Assembly (NCBI RefSeq): GCF_014200595.1
Contig: NZ_JACHCG010000001.1
Location: 1,178,001 to 1,242,000, forward strand
Reading direction: 5' to 3'
Length of the DNA: 64,000 nucleotides
Source of the DNA: Pedobacter cryoconitis
GTDB lineage: Bacteria; Bacteroidota; Bacteroidia; Sphingobacteriales; Sphingobacteriaceae
The notes below the pieces were generated by a model. That model was not told the origin of the DNA. It was given only the letters and a program-made list of their open reading frames with translations, and did no database searches. A program made the position numbers and the translations under genes. Position 1 is the first letter of the stretch. Every line of letters begins with the position of its first letter. Shown one piece after another: positions 48,901 through 57,071 of the stretch.

Positions 48901-49559
48901 TGTATAAAACCGGTGATACCGGCAGGTGGCTTCCCGACGGAAACATTGAATTTATTGGCCGTATTGATGATCAGGTTAAGGTGCGTGGGTACCGTATTGA
49001 ATTAGGGGAGATTGAAAGTGTCATTCAGCAGAGTGGATTAATTTCTCAGTGTATTGTGATAGCACAAGCAGATGATGCCGGGAATAACCAGCTGATTTGT
49101 TATGTGGTTCCTTCCGGAGTTTTTGCCCGGGAAAATCTGGTTACTTACCTGGAAACCAGGTTGCCGGAGTATATGGTACCTCGTGTATTTGTAGAAATGG
49201 AATTTATTCCGCTCACTTCTCATGGAAAACTTGATAAAAAGGCATTGCCATCTGCGGATACAAAAGGACAGCTGAGTAAAAATTATGTGCCTGCGGCAAG
49301 TGACCTGGAATCTACGCTGGTTGGGATCTGGGAAGAGTTACTTCAGGTATCGCCCATAGGAATCCATGACAGTTTCTTTGAATTAGGAGGACATTCCCTG
49401 CTGGCTATGCGGGTGAGCAGCAGTATACAAAAAGAACTGGAAGTGAATGTTCCGGTGAAAAGTATATTTCAGTGCAAAAGCATAGATAAACTTGCAGCCT
49501 ATATAGAAGAGCTCCAAATTAAAACTGTTCGGCTAGGGGTAAACGTCATTAGTCTTTAA
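39939..49559 (+). CDS. Nonribosomal peptide synthetase A, three modules with starter C domain
   Basis: 3206 residues. Order: starter C (1-460, HHLIFDG at 140-146), A1 (about 468-985), T1 (Ser1020 in LGGHS); C2 (about 1078-1510, HHIAADG at 1206), A2 (about 1520-2040), T2 (Ser2073 in LGGDS); C3 (about 2151-2590, HHAMFDG at 2285), A3 (about 2605-3115), T3 (Ser3153). There is no epimerase, thioesterase or dual E/C motif. The starter C differs from the other C domains, so the peptide is probably N-acylated. Specificity residues read by alignment with PheA: A1 DPELMGAVTK (unassigned), A2 DAFWMGGTFK (one change from the valine code DAFWIGGTFK), A3 DPEDIGAITK (unassigned; two acidic pocket residues hint at a basic side chain). 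It ends with a short tail after T3 and must hand its chain to synthetase B. Confidence 0.95.
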   Translation: MKLSFNTFAMHPAQQDIFIDQLININSPHYNINNYFKITGPLDIDKFVSAIVSSAAVFDVFKMAIAADDFNPGYQLAEQERQLSVQLIDFRSYDHPVEMILQWIEDQNDRPLALEKSRLPVEQYILKAADNEHYYYFKFHHLIFDGYSVRVWTNYISGKYKSLLNNEQEVLVSPSYLQEVEKAAANYGSDAYQASAAYWKAKIKAKPASVFQPVYKALNEAGKESKCYTRILEKQEQVQLAQLAMNSQARLQHLTIAAMVIYLGKMYGLEHSLFGTAAHKRNQKEQREILGMFSGVAPFEGNYQPEARLIDFIQDIARSQKEDYKHLDYIAGDLSRHFKHDPLAGPFFDFVINHIVFDLSLNLGTNIQTAHEVKFSRHQQTPLEIMWLDHGEDQPLQLVIGFRHEYFRETEIAQFAEALLTILKQFTQTLQLKVEEIQVDAKAGIPAFIKENRNVVVTTAELAKLKTFNATAAAYPLDKNLMELFVMRANQHPDAIAVIEQDQTLTYSELDQKSNQLAHYLRHAGVREETLVPICIDRSIEMVIGILGILKAGGAYVPIDPEYPQERVSFLLTDTGATIVVSSKAHYKLFENQAGIRVISVDADWGEIAQESILTVVNELRPAHLCYVIYTSGSTGQPKGVMVEHRNVVNLVYDRQELLKLNQQDRVAAFTSYTFDPFVEQLFMALLNGAGLVLISKEVQLDTQALVAVLHKEQVTYILNTPGFLRNVPFENAPRSLKTVMVGGERCTTLLAQQWTRQHPELRFYVAYGPTECTVTSTIYAYDQTQQEGEYLPIGKPARNQQIHIVDTNGNLLPLGEPGEICIGGAGVARGYLNREELTAKQFVPDTFGNKAGGRLYKTGDIGKWLPDGNIEFIGRKDDQVKVRGYRIELGEIENAIQQSGLVSQAVVLAVEESGNNQLVCYVVPEETFDQQGLISYLETQLPEYMVPRIFVELTAFPLTAHGKLDKKALPLADLKKQRSKGYVAAGNELESALISIWEDLLQVSPIGIHDSFFELGGHSLLAMRVSGYIYKELGVNVPVKSIFQHKNIEKLAAYITGHTTSDSAHSAIPVNQQLTAVPLSYGQEGLWRIDQLSGSVQYHMPMYFRLSGTIRTDALEQAINEVVNRHEILRTVIHQDADGQPFQFVLEKDTWSLDRIRHVRGGESGLDDLLTELSSAVIDLRTDHMLRAHLIRISEQEQILVIILHHIAADGWSISVLIRELISCYQLNTNGLTAALPALPLQYGDYSIWQRAQEKFWSKSGITYWKTRLEGTSQLELPTDYPRPLIQSTKGAVAVFTLNAELSAGLQLLAREQDATLHMTLLSAFKILLHRYSGQDDICVGSVIAGRTRQELEGLIGFFANTLALRSNLGGNPSFVDFLQQVKETAMGAYEHQDVPFERVVEAVGQERDKSRNPLYQVIFTVQNIPEVPEFRLGEAVLTQQKTGRTTSQFDLNVAVVEQVTGLEISVEYCTDLFNAGTIERMFGNYQELLQAILHTPLQQIDQLPILRKAEQQELLYDFNNTAVAYPHEQTVVDLFSRQAMLTPDAIALVYQDQSLTYKELDEQSNQLGHYLRSAGVKEDTLVPICITRSVEMMIGILGILKSGGAYVPIDAAYPKERIHYILSDTQAGIVVSSEANKPLLLSHSTDIRVISLDGEHEVIAEEPVSAVPAILRPDHLCYVMYTSGSTGQPKGVLVTHSNVTSLISGANYIQLSSSDALLSAGSASFDATTFEYWSMLLNGGRLVFCPAGSLLDNSLFKAVLQVNKITVMWFTAGWFNLLVDVDIDLFEGLSVVMVGGEKLSAAHINRFRECYPDKTIINGYGPTENTTFSVCYPIQELESSGNIPLGRPLNNRQAYVLDNFGQPVPIGVAGEIYVGGAGVARGYLNQEELTAARFINDPFETGNRLYKTGDIGRWLANGNLEFIGRMDDQVKIRGYRIELGEIETAIQQSGFAEQCVVLAPADESGQKRLVGYVIAGEQGFDRDALVSYLNTRLPDYMVPNVFIALEAFPLTANGKLDKKGLPDANNTQLISTDTAGLLTETEQKVKEIWALSLDIEELGIHDDFFKLGGDSIIAIGVISRLRKAFNDRIRLYDLYESSTISRLSALIDSGHAVVAEDKGHTVRDAVIAELESLRSRLLPDFEDESEIEDVYPMSDIQSGMVYASQLNPEEAIYHDQLTFKMPLSLNRAVFEQALKLLVAKHSILRTRFDLDIHVGDVQVVYKQGDPELIFRDIRSATKNGSGAYLNNYLAEERAIPFVVHQGKLWRISLLQTMLDYILVFQFHHAMFDGWSVASFTTELNNLYLAILANGEQVQITPLKASYRDFVIESIAEKRNQENRTFWAESLTDYKRLDMFTETVADDNWAKAYDLSYLQRLKDKTKADGLSLKGVFLGAYQYMLSRLTAEQEVTLGVVTNGRPLTEDGDKVLGCFLNTIPFRFIGGDIDALSWKAYFERIEQQLTSLKERDRMPLMEIAQLTGEQSSNGNPFFDTIFNYINFHVYNHMDAEEGLFAKQGHVQLEEEEEKNASGGYEATNTYLDCSVSVTGDILVVSYHLTRTLKSDKTLADIHAYFDLVLAAYLEHDEQRIADMPVLPAQELELLQAFNSTTAAYPQDQTLVDLFITQAAGSPDAVALLTQDGHLTYKELDLQSNQLAHYLRSAGVQEDTLVPICIGRSADMIIGILGILKAGGAYVPIDPEYPQERINYMLSDTGARIVVSNAHYRELLDEEGILVISLDEELELIQKESSVAVKTELRPANLCYVIYTSGSTGQPKGVLIEHQGVVNLICDRLRVFKFSTGDRLLLFSNYTFDPFVEQLFTALLSGAGLVIISKEVQLDANQLMEVVAAEKITYLDVTPSFLNGLVQNEELKDLKQVIAGGERCAASLAQRWTSNSAVNFYNAYGPTECTITATVYPYDKNRQHGEYLSIGKPVGNVQIHIVDNRGNQLPAGVAGEICIAGAGVARGYLNREELTAARFIKNPFGTGRLYKTGDTGRWLPDGNIEFIGRIDDQVKVRGYRIELGEIESVIQQSGLISQCIVIAQADDAGNNQLICYVVPSGVFARENLVTYLETRLPEYMVPRVFVEMEFIPLTSHGKLDKKALPSADTKGQLSKNYVPAASDLESTLVGIWEELLQVSPIGIHDSFFELGGHSLLAMRVSSSIQKELEVNVPVKSIFQCKSIDKLAAYIEELQIKTVRLGVNVISL

Positions 49560-49584
49560 ATCAATATAACCTAAATAAATAGCT

Positions 49585-52500
49585 ATGAATACGGACTTTA
49601 ACCAGGTTGTCAATGTGTTGAAAAAGGCAAGAAATAATGGTGTATCTATTTTTCTTGAACAGGATAACCTTAAACTTGATTTAGGTGAGCAGACTCAGAT
49701 TGATCCTGAGCTGCTGGCAGAAATCAAGAAATATAAACAAGAGCTCACTAATTTTTTACGTAATGAACTGTCTTCTGGTGATGATTTTGATCATTTGCCA
49801 ATTCCGCTCAGGGGGTGGAAAGATGAGATCCCATTGTCTTATGGCCAAAAAGGGCTGTGGATGATTGATCAGCTTAACGGGAGTACACATTATCACATGC
49901 CAATGTACTTCCGTTTATCGGGGAAATTTAATGCTGATGCGCTGGAACTGGCCATCAAAGAAGTAGTGAACCGTCACGAAATTTTACGAACAGTAATCCG
50001 CCAGAATGCCGCCGGTCAGCCACTTCAGGTTGTTTTAGAAAAGAACCGCTGGTATTTAAATAAGATAACTGATTACCAGGGAGGAGAAGCAGGGCTGGCT
50101 AAATTGCTCGCTTCCATTACATCGGCCAGTATAGATCTTCGTACAGATCATATGCTGCGGGGACACCTGATCCGGATTTCGGAGCAGGAGCATGTACTGG
50201 TGATTTTGCTGCATCATATTGCAGCCGATGGCTGGTCACTTTCTATACTGATCCGGGAGCTCGTTTCTTTATATGAAATGAATATGGGAGATTTAAAAGT
50301 GAAGCTTCCTGCACCTGAGTTACAGTATGGAGACTATTCTATTTGGCAGCGTACACAGGAAGAGTCACATTGGGGACGCCGCATAGCTTATTGGAAGGAC
50401 CGCCTGGTGGGTACCAGTCCACTGGAATTACCTATAGATTATCCGCGGCCGGCGATACAAAGTACAAGAGGTGCAATGGCTGTTTTCCCACTTGGTGCAA
50501 AACTTTCTGCGGGGTTGCAAGCATTGTCACGTCAGCATGGAGCTACGCTGCATATGGTCATGCTATCCGCTATCAAAGTCTTATTTTACCGTTATAGTGG
50601 TCAGGATGATATTTGTGTGGGAAGTGTGATTGCAGGTCGGACGCGTCAGGAGCTGGAAGGATTAATCGGATTTTTCGCCAATACATTAGCCCTCAGAAGT
50701 AACCTGAGTGGTAATCCTTCTTTTGAAGATTTTCTTCAGCAGGTAAAAGAGACCACTTTAGGTGCATATGAGCATCAGGATGTACCATTTGAACGTGTGG
50801 TTGAGGCAGTTGGACAAGAAAGAGATAAAAGTCGTAACCCTTTATACCAGGTGATTTTTACAGTACAGAATATTCCGGAAGTGCCCGTGTTCCGCTTAGG
50901 AGAAGCTGTTTTAACGGAACAGAAAACCGGGCATACAACAAGCCAGTTTGATTTGAATATTTCTGCAATAGAAGGGCCTGGCGGAATTGAAGTTGGGGTA
51001 GAATATTGTACAGATTTGTTTAAAGCAGAAACGATAGAACGCATGTTCCGGAATTACCTGGTATTGCTTCAAGGTATCGTGTCGGCTCCATCGCAAAATA
51101 TAGATCAGTTACCGCTACTGCGTAAATCTGAGGAGGAAGAGGTCTTAAATACATTTAATGCGCGTGTTTCAGCTTATCCACAGGAGCAGACTCTGGCAGG
51201 CTTGTTTAGTTTGCAGGCCGCTAAAACTCCCGATGCCATTGCGCTGGTTTATCTGGATCAGGCTTTAACTTACAAAGAGCTTGATGAAAAGAGTAATCAG
51301 CTTGGACATTATCTGCGCTCGGCAGGTGTCCAGGAAGATACACTGGTCCCAATCTGTATTACCCGTTCTGTGGATATGATGATCGGAATATTAGGGATTC
51401 TAAAAGCTGGCGGTGCTTATGTACCTATTGATTCGGAGTATCCGCACGAACGGATCAGTTATATCCTGTCAGATACCAGTGCAGATGTAGTGGTGAGCAG
51501 TGAAGCAAACAGGATGCTCCTGAACGCTTTCGATGATATTTGTGTGATTTCTCTGGATGGCGAACGGGAGATTATTGAGCAGGAACCAGTTTCTGCTGTA
51601 CCTACAGATCTTCGCTCAGCTCATTTATGTTATGTCATGTATACTTCTGGTTCTACAGGTCAGCCTAAAGGTGTTTTGGTAGAACATGGTAATGTGATCA
51701 GTCTGATTTTGGGTGCAAATTATATCAAACTGAATTCCCGTGATGCCTTGTTATCCGCAGGTTCCCCGTCATTTGATGCGACAACATTTGAATATTGGGG
51801 AATGTGGCTTAACGGCGGACGGCTGGTCTTATGCCCGGCCAGCAGCTTACTGGATAATAATTTACTGAAAACGGTACTGCAAGTGAATAAAATCACAGTC
51901 ATGTGGTTTACTTCTGGCTGGTTTAACCAGCTGATTGATGTGGATATAGAGCTGTTTGAAGGACTGTCATCAATTATGGTTGGCGGTGAGAAATTGTCGG
52001 TTGCACATGTGAACCGTTTCCGTCAGCTTTATCCGGATAAGATTTTAATCAATGGTTATGGGCCAACTGAAAACACAACTTTTTCACTGACTTATCAATT
52101 AACAGGCGGTTTATATGAAGGGAACATTCCTATTGGCCGGCCACTAAGAAACCGGCAGGCTTATGTGCTGGATAGTTATAGACAGCCGGTACCAATTGGC
52201 GTAGCCGGAGAAATTTACGTGGGCGGGGCTGGAGTAGCCCGGGGTTACCTGAATCAGGGAGCATTGACTGCTGAACGGTTTATACCTGATGTTTTTGGAA
52301 AGGCAGCAGGCTGCCGTTTATATCAGACAGGGGATATCGGAAGATGGCTTGCTGACGGAAATATTGAATTTATTGGCCGCAGAGATGATCAGGTGAAAAT
52401 CCGTGGTTACCGTATCGAGCTGGGGGAGATCGAAAATAGTATTCAGCAAAGTGGTTTTGTGAGCCAGTGTGTGGTGCTGGCACCTGCTGATGAATCGGGA

Positions 52501-55500
52501 CAGAAACGTCTGGTGGGTTACGTTATTGCCGGAGGACAGCAGTTTGACCGGGATGGCCTGATCTCTTATCTGGAATCACGGCTGCCTGATTATATGGTGC
52601 CGCATGTATTTATAGAAATGGAAGCTTTTCCGCTGACTGCCAATGGTAAACTGGATAAAAAAGGATTGCCGGATGCGGGCAGTGTCCAGCTGATCAGAAC
52701 TGAGATAGAGGAGGAAGGGTTTTTGACAGAAACTGAACAAAAAGTAAAAGAAATCTGGGCGTTATCACTGGGTATGGAAGAACTGGGGATTCATGAAGAT
52801 TTCTTCAAGCTTGGCGGTGATTCAATTGTTGCTATCGGGGTGATCAGCAGATTGCGTAAAGCATTCAATGATACAATCCGCTTGTATGATTTATATGAAT
52901 GTTCAACCGTCAGCAGTTTAGCCGCTTTGATTGATTCGGGGAATGTAGCAGACACCAGTATTCCAGCGGTGACGCCGGTTCGTGAAGTGATCATTGCCGA
53001 ACTGGAAACGTTGCGGGCACAATTACTTCCACAACTGGAAAAGCCGATTACCGGGAAACATGCTGAATTGGAAATAGAAGACGTTTATCCCATGAGTGAT
53101 ATTCAAAGTGGAATGGTCTATACTTCTCAGTTAAATCCAGAAATGGCTATATATCATGATCAGATCACCTTTAAACTACCACAAATATTGGATAGAGAGG
53201 TGTTTGAACAAGCCTTGAAAAGATTGGTTTCCAAACATTCTATTTTGCGGACCAGGTTTGACCTTCATCTGCATACACAAGGGGTACAGGTTGTTTATAA
53301 ACAGGGGGATATTCATGTGGAGTATCATGATCTGCGCATGTTGAAAGAGACAGAAATTGGTTCTTATCTGGGCACTTATCTGGCAGCGCAACGGACTCTT
53401 CCTTTTGAGGTACATCAGGGAAGCTTATGGCGGATGGATGTATTTCAAACCTTAAATGAACATATTCTGCTGTTTCAATTTCACCATGCTATGCTAGATG
53501 GCTGGAGTGTGGCCTCCTTTACCACAGAATTGAATAATCTTTATGTGGCACAAACCGAGAGTAAAGCAGAGGTGGAATTACCGCTGTTGAAGGCAGACTA
53601 CCGTGACTTTGTTATCGAAAGTATTTCAGAGAAACGCAATGAAGAGAACCGTGAATTCTGGGTGCAGTCATTAGCTGATTATAAGCGTCTGGATATTTTT
53701 ACAGATACAGTGACCGATGGCAATTTGTTAAAGGTCTATGAGACAGCTTATCTGGATCGCCTGAAAGCTAAAACACAAGCAGACGGACTGAGCTTGAAAG
53801 GCCTATTTCTTGGTGCCTATCAGTATATGCTGAGTATGCTGACTGTAGAACAGGAAGTTACTGTGGGCGTGGTGACTAATGGCCGTCCACTCACCGAAGA
53901 TGGAGATAAAGTTTTGGGCTGTTTCTTAAATACAATCCCTTTCCGTTTTATTAGCAACGGGCCGCAGCTTACCTGGAAGGCTTATTTTGAGTTGATAGAA
54001 CAACAATTGATTTCACTGAAAGAAAGAGATCGTGTGCCTTTATCAGAAATTGCCCGCTTGATTGGAGAGCAGGCATCGAGTGGTAATCCCTTTTTCGATA
54101 CGATTTTTAATTATATTAATTTCCATGTATTTGATAAAATGGATGGTATAGCGGGGCTGTTTGTACAGCAGGATTACCTGAATGGAGAAGCAGACGATTT
54201 ACAACTGGAGAGTTCAGAAGTGACCAATACACATCTGGATTGTACAGTGAGTACTACGGGTAATGTGCTGGCAGTAAATTACAGATTAGGTAAGGAACTT
54301 AAAAGCGGCAAAACACTCGACGATATCCATGTCTATTTTGATGCAGTGCTGGATGCCTATCTGGATCATGATACGCGGAGGATTGCCGATGTTCCAATAT
54401 TACCAGCGCACGAGCTGGCGCAGTTATCTGCCTTCAATGCCACTACAGCGCCTTATCCGGTTGAACTGACGCTGGTAGATTTGTTTGCAGTACAAGTTGC
54501 TGAGAGTCCGGACGCTATCGCACTGATTTACCTGGATCAGGCTTTAACTTACAAAGAGCTTGATCAGCAGAGCAATCAACTGGGACATTATCTGCGTTCC
54601 ATGGGGGTGAAGGAAGATGTACTGGTGCCTATTTGTATAGACCGTTCGCTGGATATGATTATTGGCATACTGGGTATTTTGAAAGCGGGGGGTGCTTATG
54701 TTCCTGTAGATCCGGATTATCCTCAGGAGAGAATTAGCTATCTGCTTGCAGATACAGCGGCAGGTATTGTAGTCAGTAATGCCTATAACCGGGCTTTGCT
54801 GGGTAAAGACGTGCGTATTGTTTCTCTGGATGAGGATTGGGCAGCAATAAACCAGGAATCCTCAGCACCGGTCTCCACTGCGCTCCGGTCTGCTCATTTA
54901 TGTTACGTGATTTATACTTCGGGTTCTACCGGACAGCCCAAAGGGGTATTGGTAGAACACAGAAGTGTACACAATATGGTGTTTGGATGGCAAAAGAAAC
55001 TCACGCTGGGCAATGATGACCGGGTATTGTTGTTTTCAAACTATACTTTTGATGCTGCTGTAGAACAAATGTTCATGGCCTTATTGAATGGGGCGGGACT
55101 GGTTTTAATACCAAAAGAGGTGCAGATGGATGCAGATGCAGTGATATCGGTCATGAATGCAGAAAAAGTTACTTATATGCTGGCAACTCCTGGTTTTTTA
55201 AGGAACATACCAGCAGACCAGGTCCCATCAAGTTTAAGACATATTACTGCCGGTGGAGAGCGTTGTGGAATACCTTTGGCACAAAGCTGGACGGAGTATG
55301 CTTCACTTGATTTTTACAATGCTTATGGACCAACTGAGTGTACCGTATTTGCAACTACTTATCAGTTTGAAAAAGGTTGGAATGAGGCAGACTATCTGCC
55401 AATCGGTAAACCGGTAGAGAATGTACAGATTTATCTGCTGGATTCGGGAGGTAATTTATTGCCTGCTGGGGTACCGGGAGAGATTTGTATTGGTGGTTCG

Positions 55501-57036
55501 TGTGTAGCAAGAGGTTACCTGAACCAGCAGCCTTTAACTGCTGCGCGTTTTGTCGCTGATCCTTTTGGAAATACGGCTGGCGGCCGCTTATATAGAACAG
55601 GTGATATTGGCAGGTGGCTTCCTGATGGAAATATTGAGTTTATCGGACGGATGGACGATCAGGTTAAGGTACGGGGTTACCGGATTGAGTTAGGGGAAAT
55701 TGAGAATGCTGTGCAGCAGAGTGATTTTGTCAGCCAGTCTGTTGTACTGACCCGTGCAGATGAATCAGGGAGTAATCATTTGGTTTGTTATGTAGTTCCG
55801 GAAGGCTCTTTTGCGAAGGACAACCTGGTATCCTATCTGGAAACCCAATTACCGGAATACATGGTGCCGCGTGTATTTGTGGAAATGGAAACAATGCCAT
55901 TGACTTCACACGGTAAGCTGGATAAAAAAGCATTACCGTCAGCTGGTGCTTCAGTTCATCAGCGTCAGGGTTATGTGCCGGCCAGGAATGAACTGGAAGC
56001 AAAACTGGTTACAATCTGGGAAGAGTTGCTTCATCTGTCCCCTATAGGAATACATGATAGCTTCTTTGACCTTGGCGGACATTCTTTATTGGCTATGCGG
56101 GTAATGAACCCGATCAGAAAGTTGGGATACAAGGTGCAAATGCAGGATTTACTGGTTAATACGACAATTAATACCCTGTCTGGTATGTTGCAAAGACAAA
56201 TTGATCACATCCATAATGAACATCTTGTTTTATTGAATTCCGGGCGGCTGGATGAACCTGTTTTTATCATACCAGGTTCGGATGGAATTTGCGATGGTTA
56301 CGATGAACTGGCGAAAGGATTAGAGGATAGTGGTGCAGTATACGGTCTGCAAATGATGGGCTTATTTAAAGGTGAAAAACCTCTGGATACGATCACAGCA
56401 ATTGCAACGGTGAATATAGAATGGATCAGGTCAGTGCAGCCACAGGGGCCTTATCGTTTAATAGGTCATTCTTTTGGCGGACAGGTAGTTTATGAGATGG
56501 CTTTGCAGTTGGAACGTGAAGGGGAACAGGTCGATTTAGTGGCTATTCTGGACGCAGCGGCTATTTTAAAACGAAATTGTCGGCCTGCTGAAAATCCGGC
56601 AGACATACTGCTTAATCTCCTTAACTATTATCATTTGATAAAGGCACCTTATCCAGCCTGGACAGACGAGTTTTTAACTGCTGTAGCAGATGTTCCTGAA
56701 CAAGGGCTGAAAGGTTTTATAGCTGATTTTCTGACCCATCAAACGGATGTTAAAGAAGACGATGCCGCTTTTATTTTGAGATTGCTTGATTTGCAATTTA
56801 CAAATGTACAGCTGGATTATGCTGTGGATGATGAAATTAAAGCCTTAACTATCATTGTCAAAGCAAAGGAGGAGGATTGGACAGGTTATACACAGGGATT
56901 AGGCTGGGAAAAGCATGCTGCTAATTCTGTAATCTACACTGTTCAGGGAAATCATTTTAGTATGGTGAAAAACAAAGAAGCGCTCACATTGGCTGCTTGT
57001 TTAAAAACGCATCTTATTTGTTATACTGATTTGTAA
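49585..57036 (+). CDS. Nonribosomal peptide synthetase B, two modules with TubC docking domain and thioesterase
   Basis: 2483 residues. The first 60 residues (NVLKKARNNGVSIFLEQDNL, then PELLAEIKKYKQELTNFL) fit a TubC-type N-terminal docking domain, which should receive the tail of synthetase A. Then C4 (about 83-510, HHIAADG at 210), A4 (about 524-1045), T4 (Ser1080, LGGDS), C5 (about 1166-1600, HHAMLDG at 1300), A5 (about 1617-2130), T5 (Ser2167, LGGHS) and a type I thioesterase (about 2210-2483) with GHSFGG (Ser2296), Asp2323 and His2457 as the likely triad. Specificity residues: A4 DAFWMGGTFK (valine type, identical to A2) and A5 DAELTGAVFK (unassigned; partly like the histidine code I recall, DSELTAEVCK). 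The thioesterase releases the pentapeptide as acid or macrocycle. It starts 25 bases after synthetase A. Confidence 0.95.
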   Translation: MNTDFNQVVNVLKKARNNGVSIFLEQDNLKLDLGEQTQIDPELLAEIKKYKQELTNFLRNELSSGDDFDHLPIPLRGWKDEIPLSYGQKGLWMIDQLNGSTHYHMPMYFRLSGKFNADALELAIKEVVNRHEILRTVIRQNAAGQPLQVVLEKNRWYLNKITDYQGGEAGLAKLLASITSASIDLRTDHMLRGHLIRISEQEHVLVILLHHIAADGWSLSILIRELVSLYEMNMGDLKVKLPAPELQYGDYSIWQRTQEESHWGRRIAYWKDRLVGTSPLELPIDYPRPAIQSTRGAMAVFPLGAKLSAGLQALSRQHGATLHMVMLSAIKVLFYRYSGQDDICVGSVIAGRTRQELEGLIGFFANTLALRSNLSGNPSFEDFLQQVKETTLGAYEHQDVPFERVVEAVGQERDKSRNPLYQVIFTVQNIPEVPVFRLGEAVLTEQKTGHTTSQFDLNISAIEGPGGIEVGVEYCTDLFKAETIERMFRNYLVLLQGIVSAPSQNIDQLPLLRKSEEEEVLNTFNARVSAYPQEQTLAGLFSLQAAKTPDAIALVYLDQALTYKELDEKSNQLGHYLRSAGVQEDTLVPICITRSVDMMIGILGILKAGGAYVPIDSEYPHERISYILSDTSADVVVSSEANRMLLNAFDDICVISLDGEREIIEQEPVSAVPTDLRSAHLCYVMYTSGSTGQPKGVLVEHGNVISLILGANYIKLNSRDALLSAGSPSFDATTFEYWGMWLNGGRLVLCPASSLLDNNLLKTVLQVNKITVMWFTSGWFNQLIDVDIELFEGLSSIMVGGEKLSVAHVNRFRQLYPDKILINGYGPTENTTFSLTYQLTGGLYEGNIPIGRPLRNRQAYVLDSYRQPVPIGVAGEIYVGGAGVARGYLNQGALTAERFIPDVFGKAAGCRLYQTGDIGRWLADGNIEFIGRRDDQVKIRGYRIELGEIENSIQQSGFVSQCVVLAPADESGQKRLVGYVIAGGQQFDRDGLISYLESRLPDYMVPHVFIEMEAFPLTANGKLDKKGLPDAGSVQLIRTEIEEEGFLTETEQKVKEIWALSLGMEELGIHEDFFKLGGDSIVAIGVISRLRKAFNDTIRLYDLYECSTVSSLAALIDSGNVADTSIPAVTPVREVIIAELETLRAQLLPQLEKPITGKHAELEIEDVYPMSDIQSGMVYTSQLNPEMAIYHDQITFKLPQILDREVFEQALKRLVSKHSILRTRFDLHLHTQGVQVVYKQGDIHVEYHDLRMLKETEIGSYLGTYLAAQRTLPFEVHQGSLWRMDVFQTLNEHILLFQFHHAMLDGWSVASFTTELNNLYVAQTESKAEVELPLLKADYRDFVIESISEKRNEENREFWVQSLADYKRLDIFTDTVTDGNLLKVYETAYLDRLKAKTQADGLSLKGLFLGAYQYMLSMLTVEQEVTVGVVTNGRPLTEDGDKVLGCFLNTIPFRFISNGPQLTWKAYFELIEQQLISLKERDRVPLSEIARLIGEQASSGNPFFDTIFNYINFHVFDKMDGIAGLFVQQDYLNGEADDLQLESSEVTNTHLDCTVSTTGNVLAVNYRLGKELKSGKTLDDIHVYFDAVLDAYLDHDTRRIADVPILPAHELAQLSAFNATTAPYPVELTLVDLFAVQVAESPDAIALIYLDQALTYKELDQQSNQLGHYLRSMGVKEDVLVPICIDRSLDMIIGILGILKAGGAYVPVDPDYPQERISYLLADTAAGIVVSNAYNRALLGKDVRIVSLDEDWAAINQESSAPVSTALRSAHLCYVIYTSGSTGQPKGVLVEHRSVHNMVFGWQKKLTLGNDDRVLLFSNYTFDAAVEQMFMALLNGAGLVLIPKEVQMDADAVISVMNAEKVTYMLATPGFLRNIPADQVPSSLRHITAGGERCGIPLAQSWTEYASLDFYNAYGPTECTVFATTYQFEKGWNEADYLPIGKPVENVQIYLLDSGGNLLPAGVPGEICIGGSCVARGYLNQQPLTAARFVADPFGNTAGGRLYRTGDIGRWLPDGNIEFIGRMDDQVKVRGYRIELGEIENAVQQSDFVSQSVVLTRADESGSNHLVCYVVPEGSFAKDNLVSYLETQLPEYMVPRVFVEMETMPLTSHGKLDKKALPSAGASVHQRQGYVPARNELEAKLVTIWEELLHLSPIGIHDSFFDLGGHSLLAMRVMNPIRKLGYKVQMQDLLVNTTINTLSGMLQRQIDHIHNEHLVLLNSGRLDEPVFIIPGSDGICDGYDELAKGLEDSGAVYGLQMMGLFKGEKPLDTITAIATVNIEWIRSVQPQGPYRLIGHSFGGQVVYEMALQLEREGEQVDLVAILDAAAILKRNCRPAENPADILLNLLNYYHLIKAPYPAWTDEFLTAVADVPEQGLKGFIADFLTHQTDVKEDDAAFILRLLDLQFTNVQLDYAVDDEIKALTIIVKAKEEDWTGYTQGLGWEKHAANSVIYTVQGNHFSMVKNKEALTLAACLKTHLICYTDL

Positions 57037-57071
57037 CCGCTTTTTTGGCTAAACAACTATATTGCATTAAT

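Noticed and set aside
43900..50700. Repeated near-identical DNA blocks as mobile-element or CRISPR repeats
   Set aside because: They are conserved core motifs of homologous NRPS domains at module spacing.
39939..57036. Many minus-strand and shifted ORFs of 60-97 codons inside the synthetase genes
   Set aside because: They recur at the same places in each module, follow the codon pattern of the real frame and show no domain, start signal or independent context.
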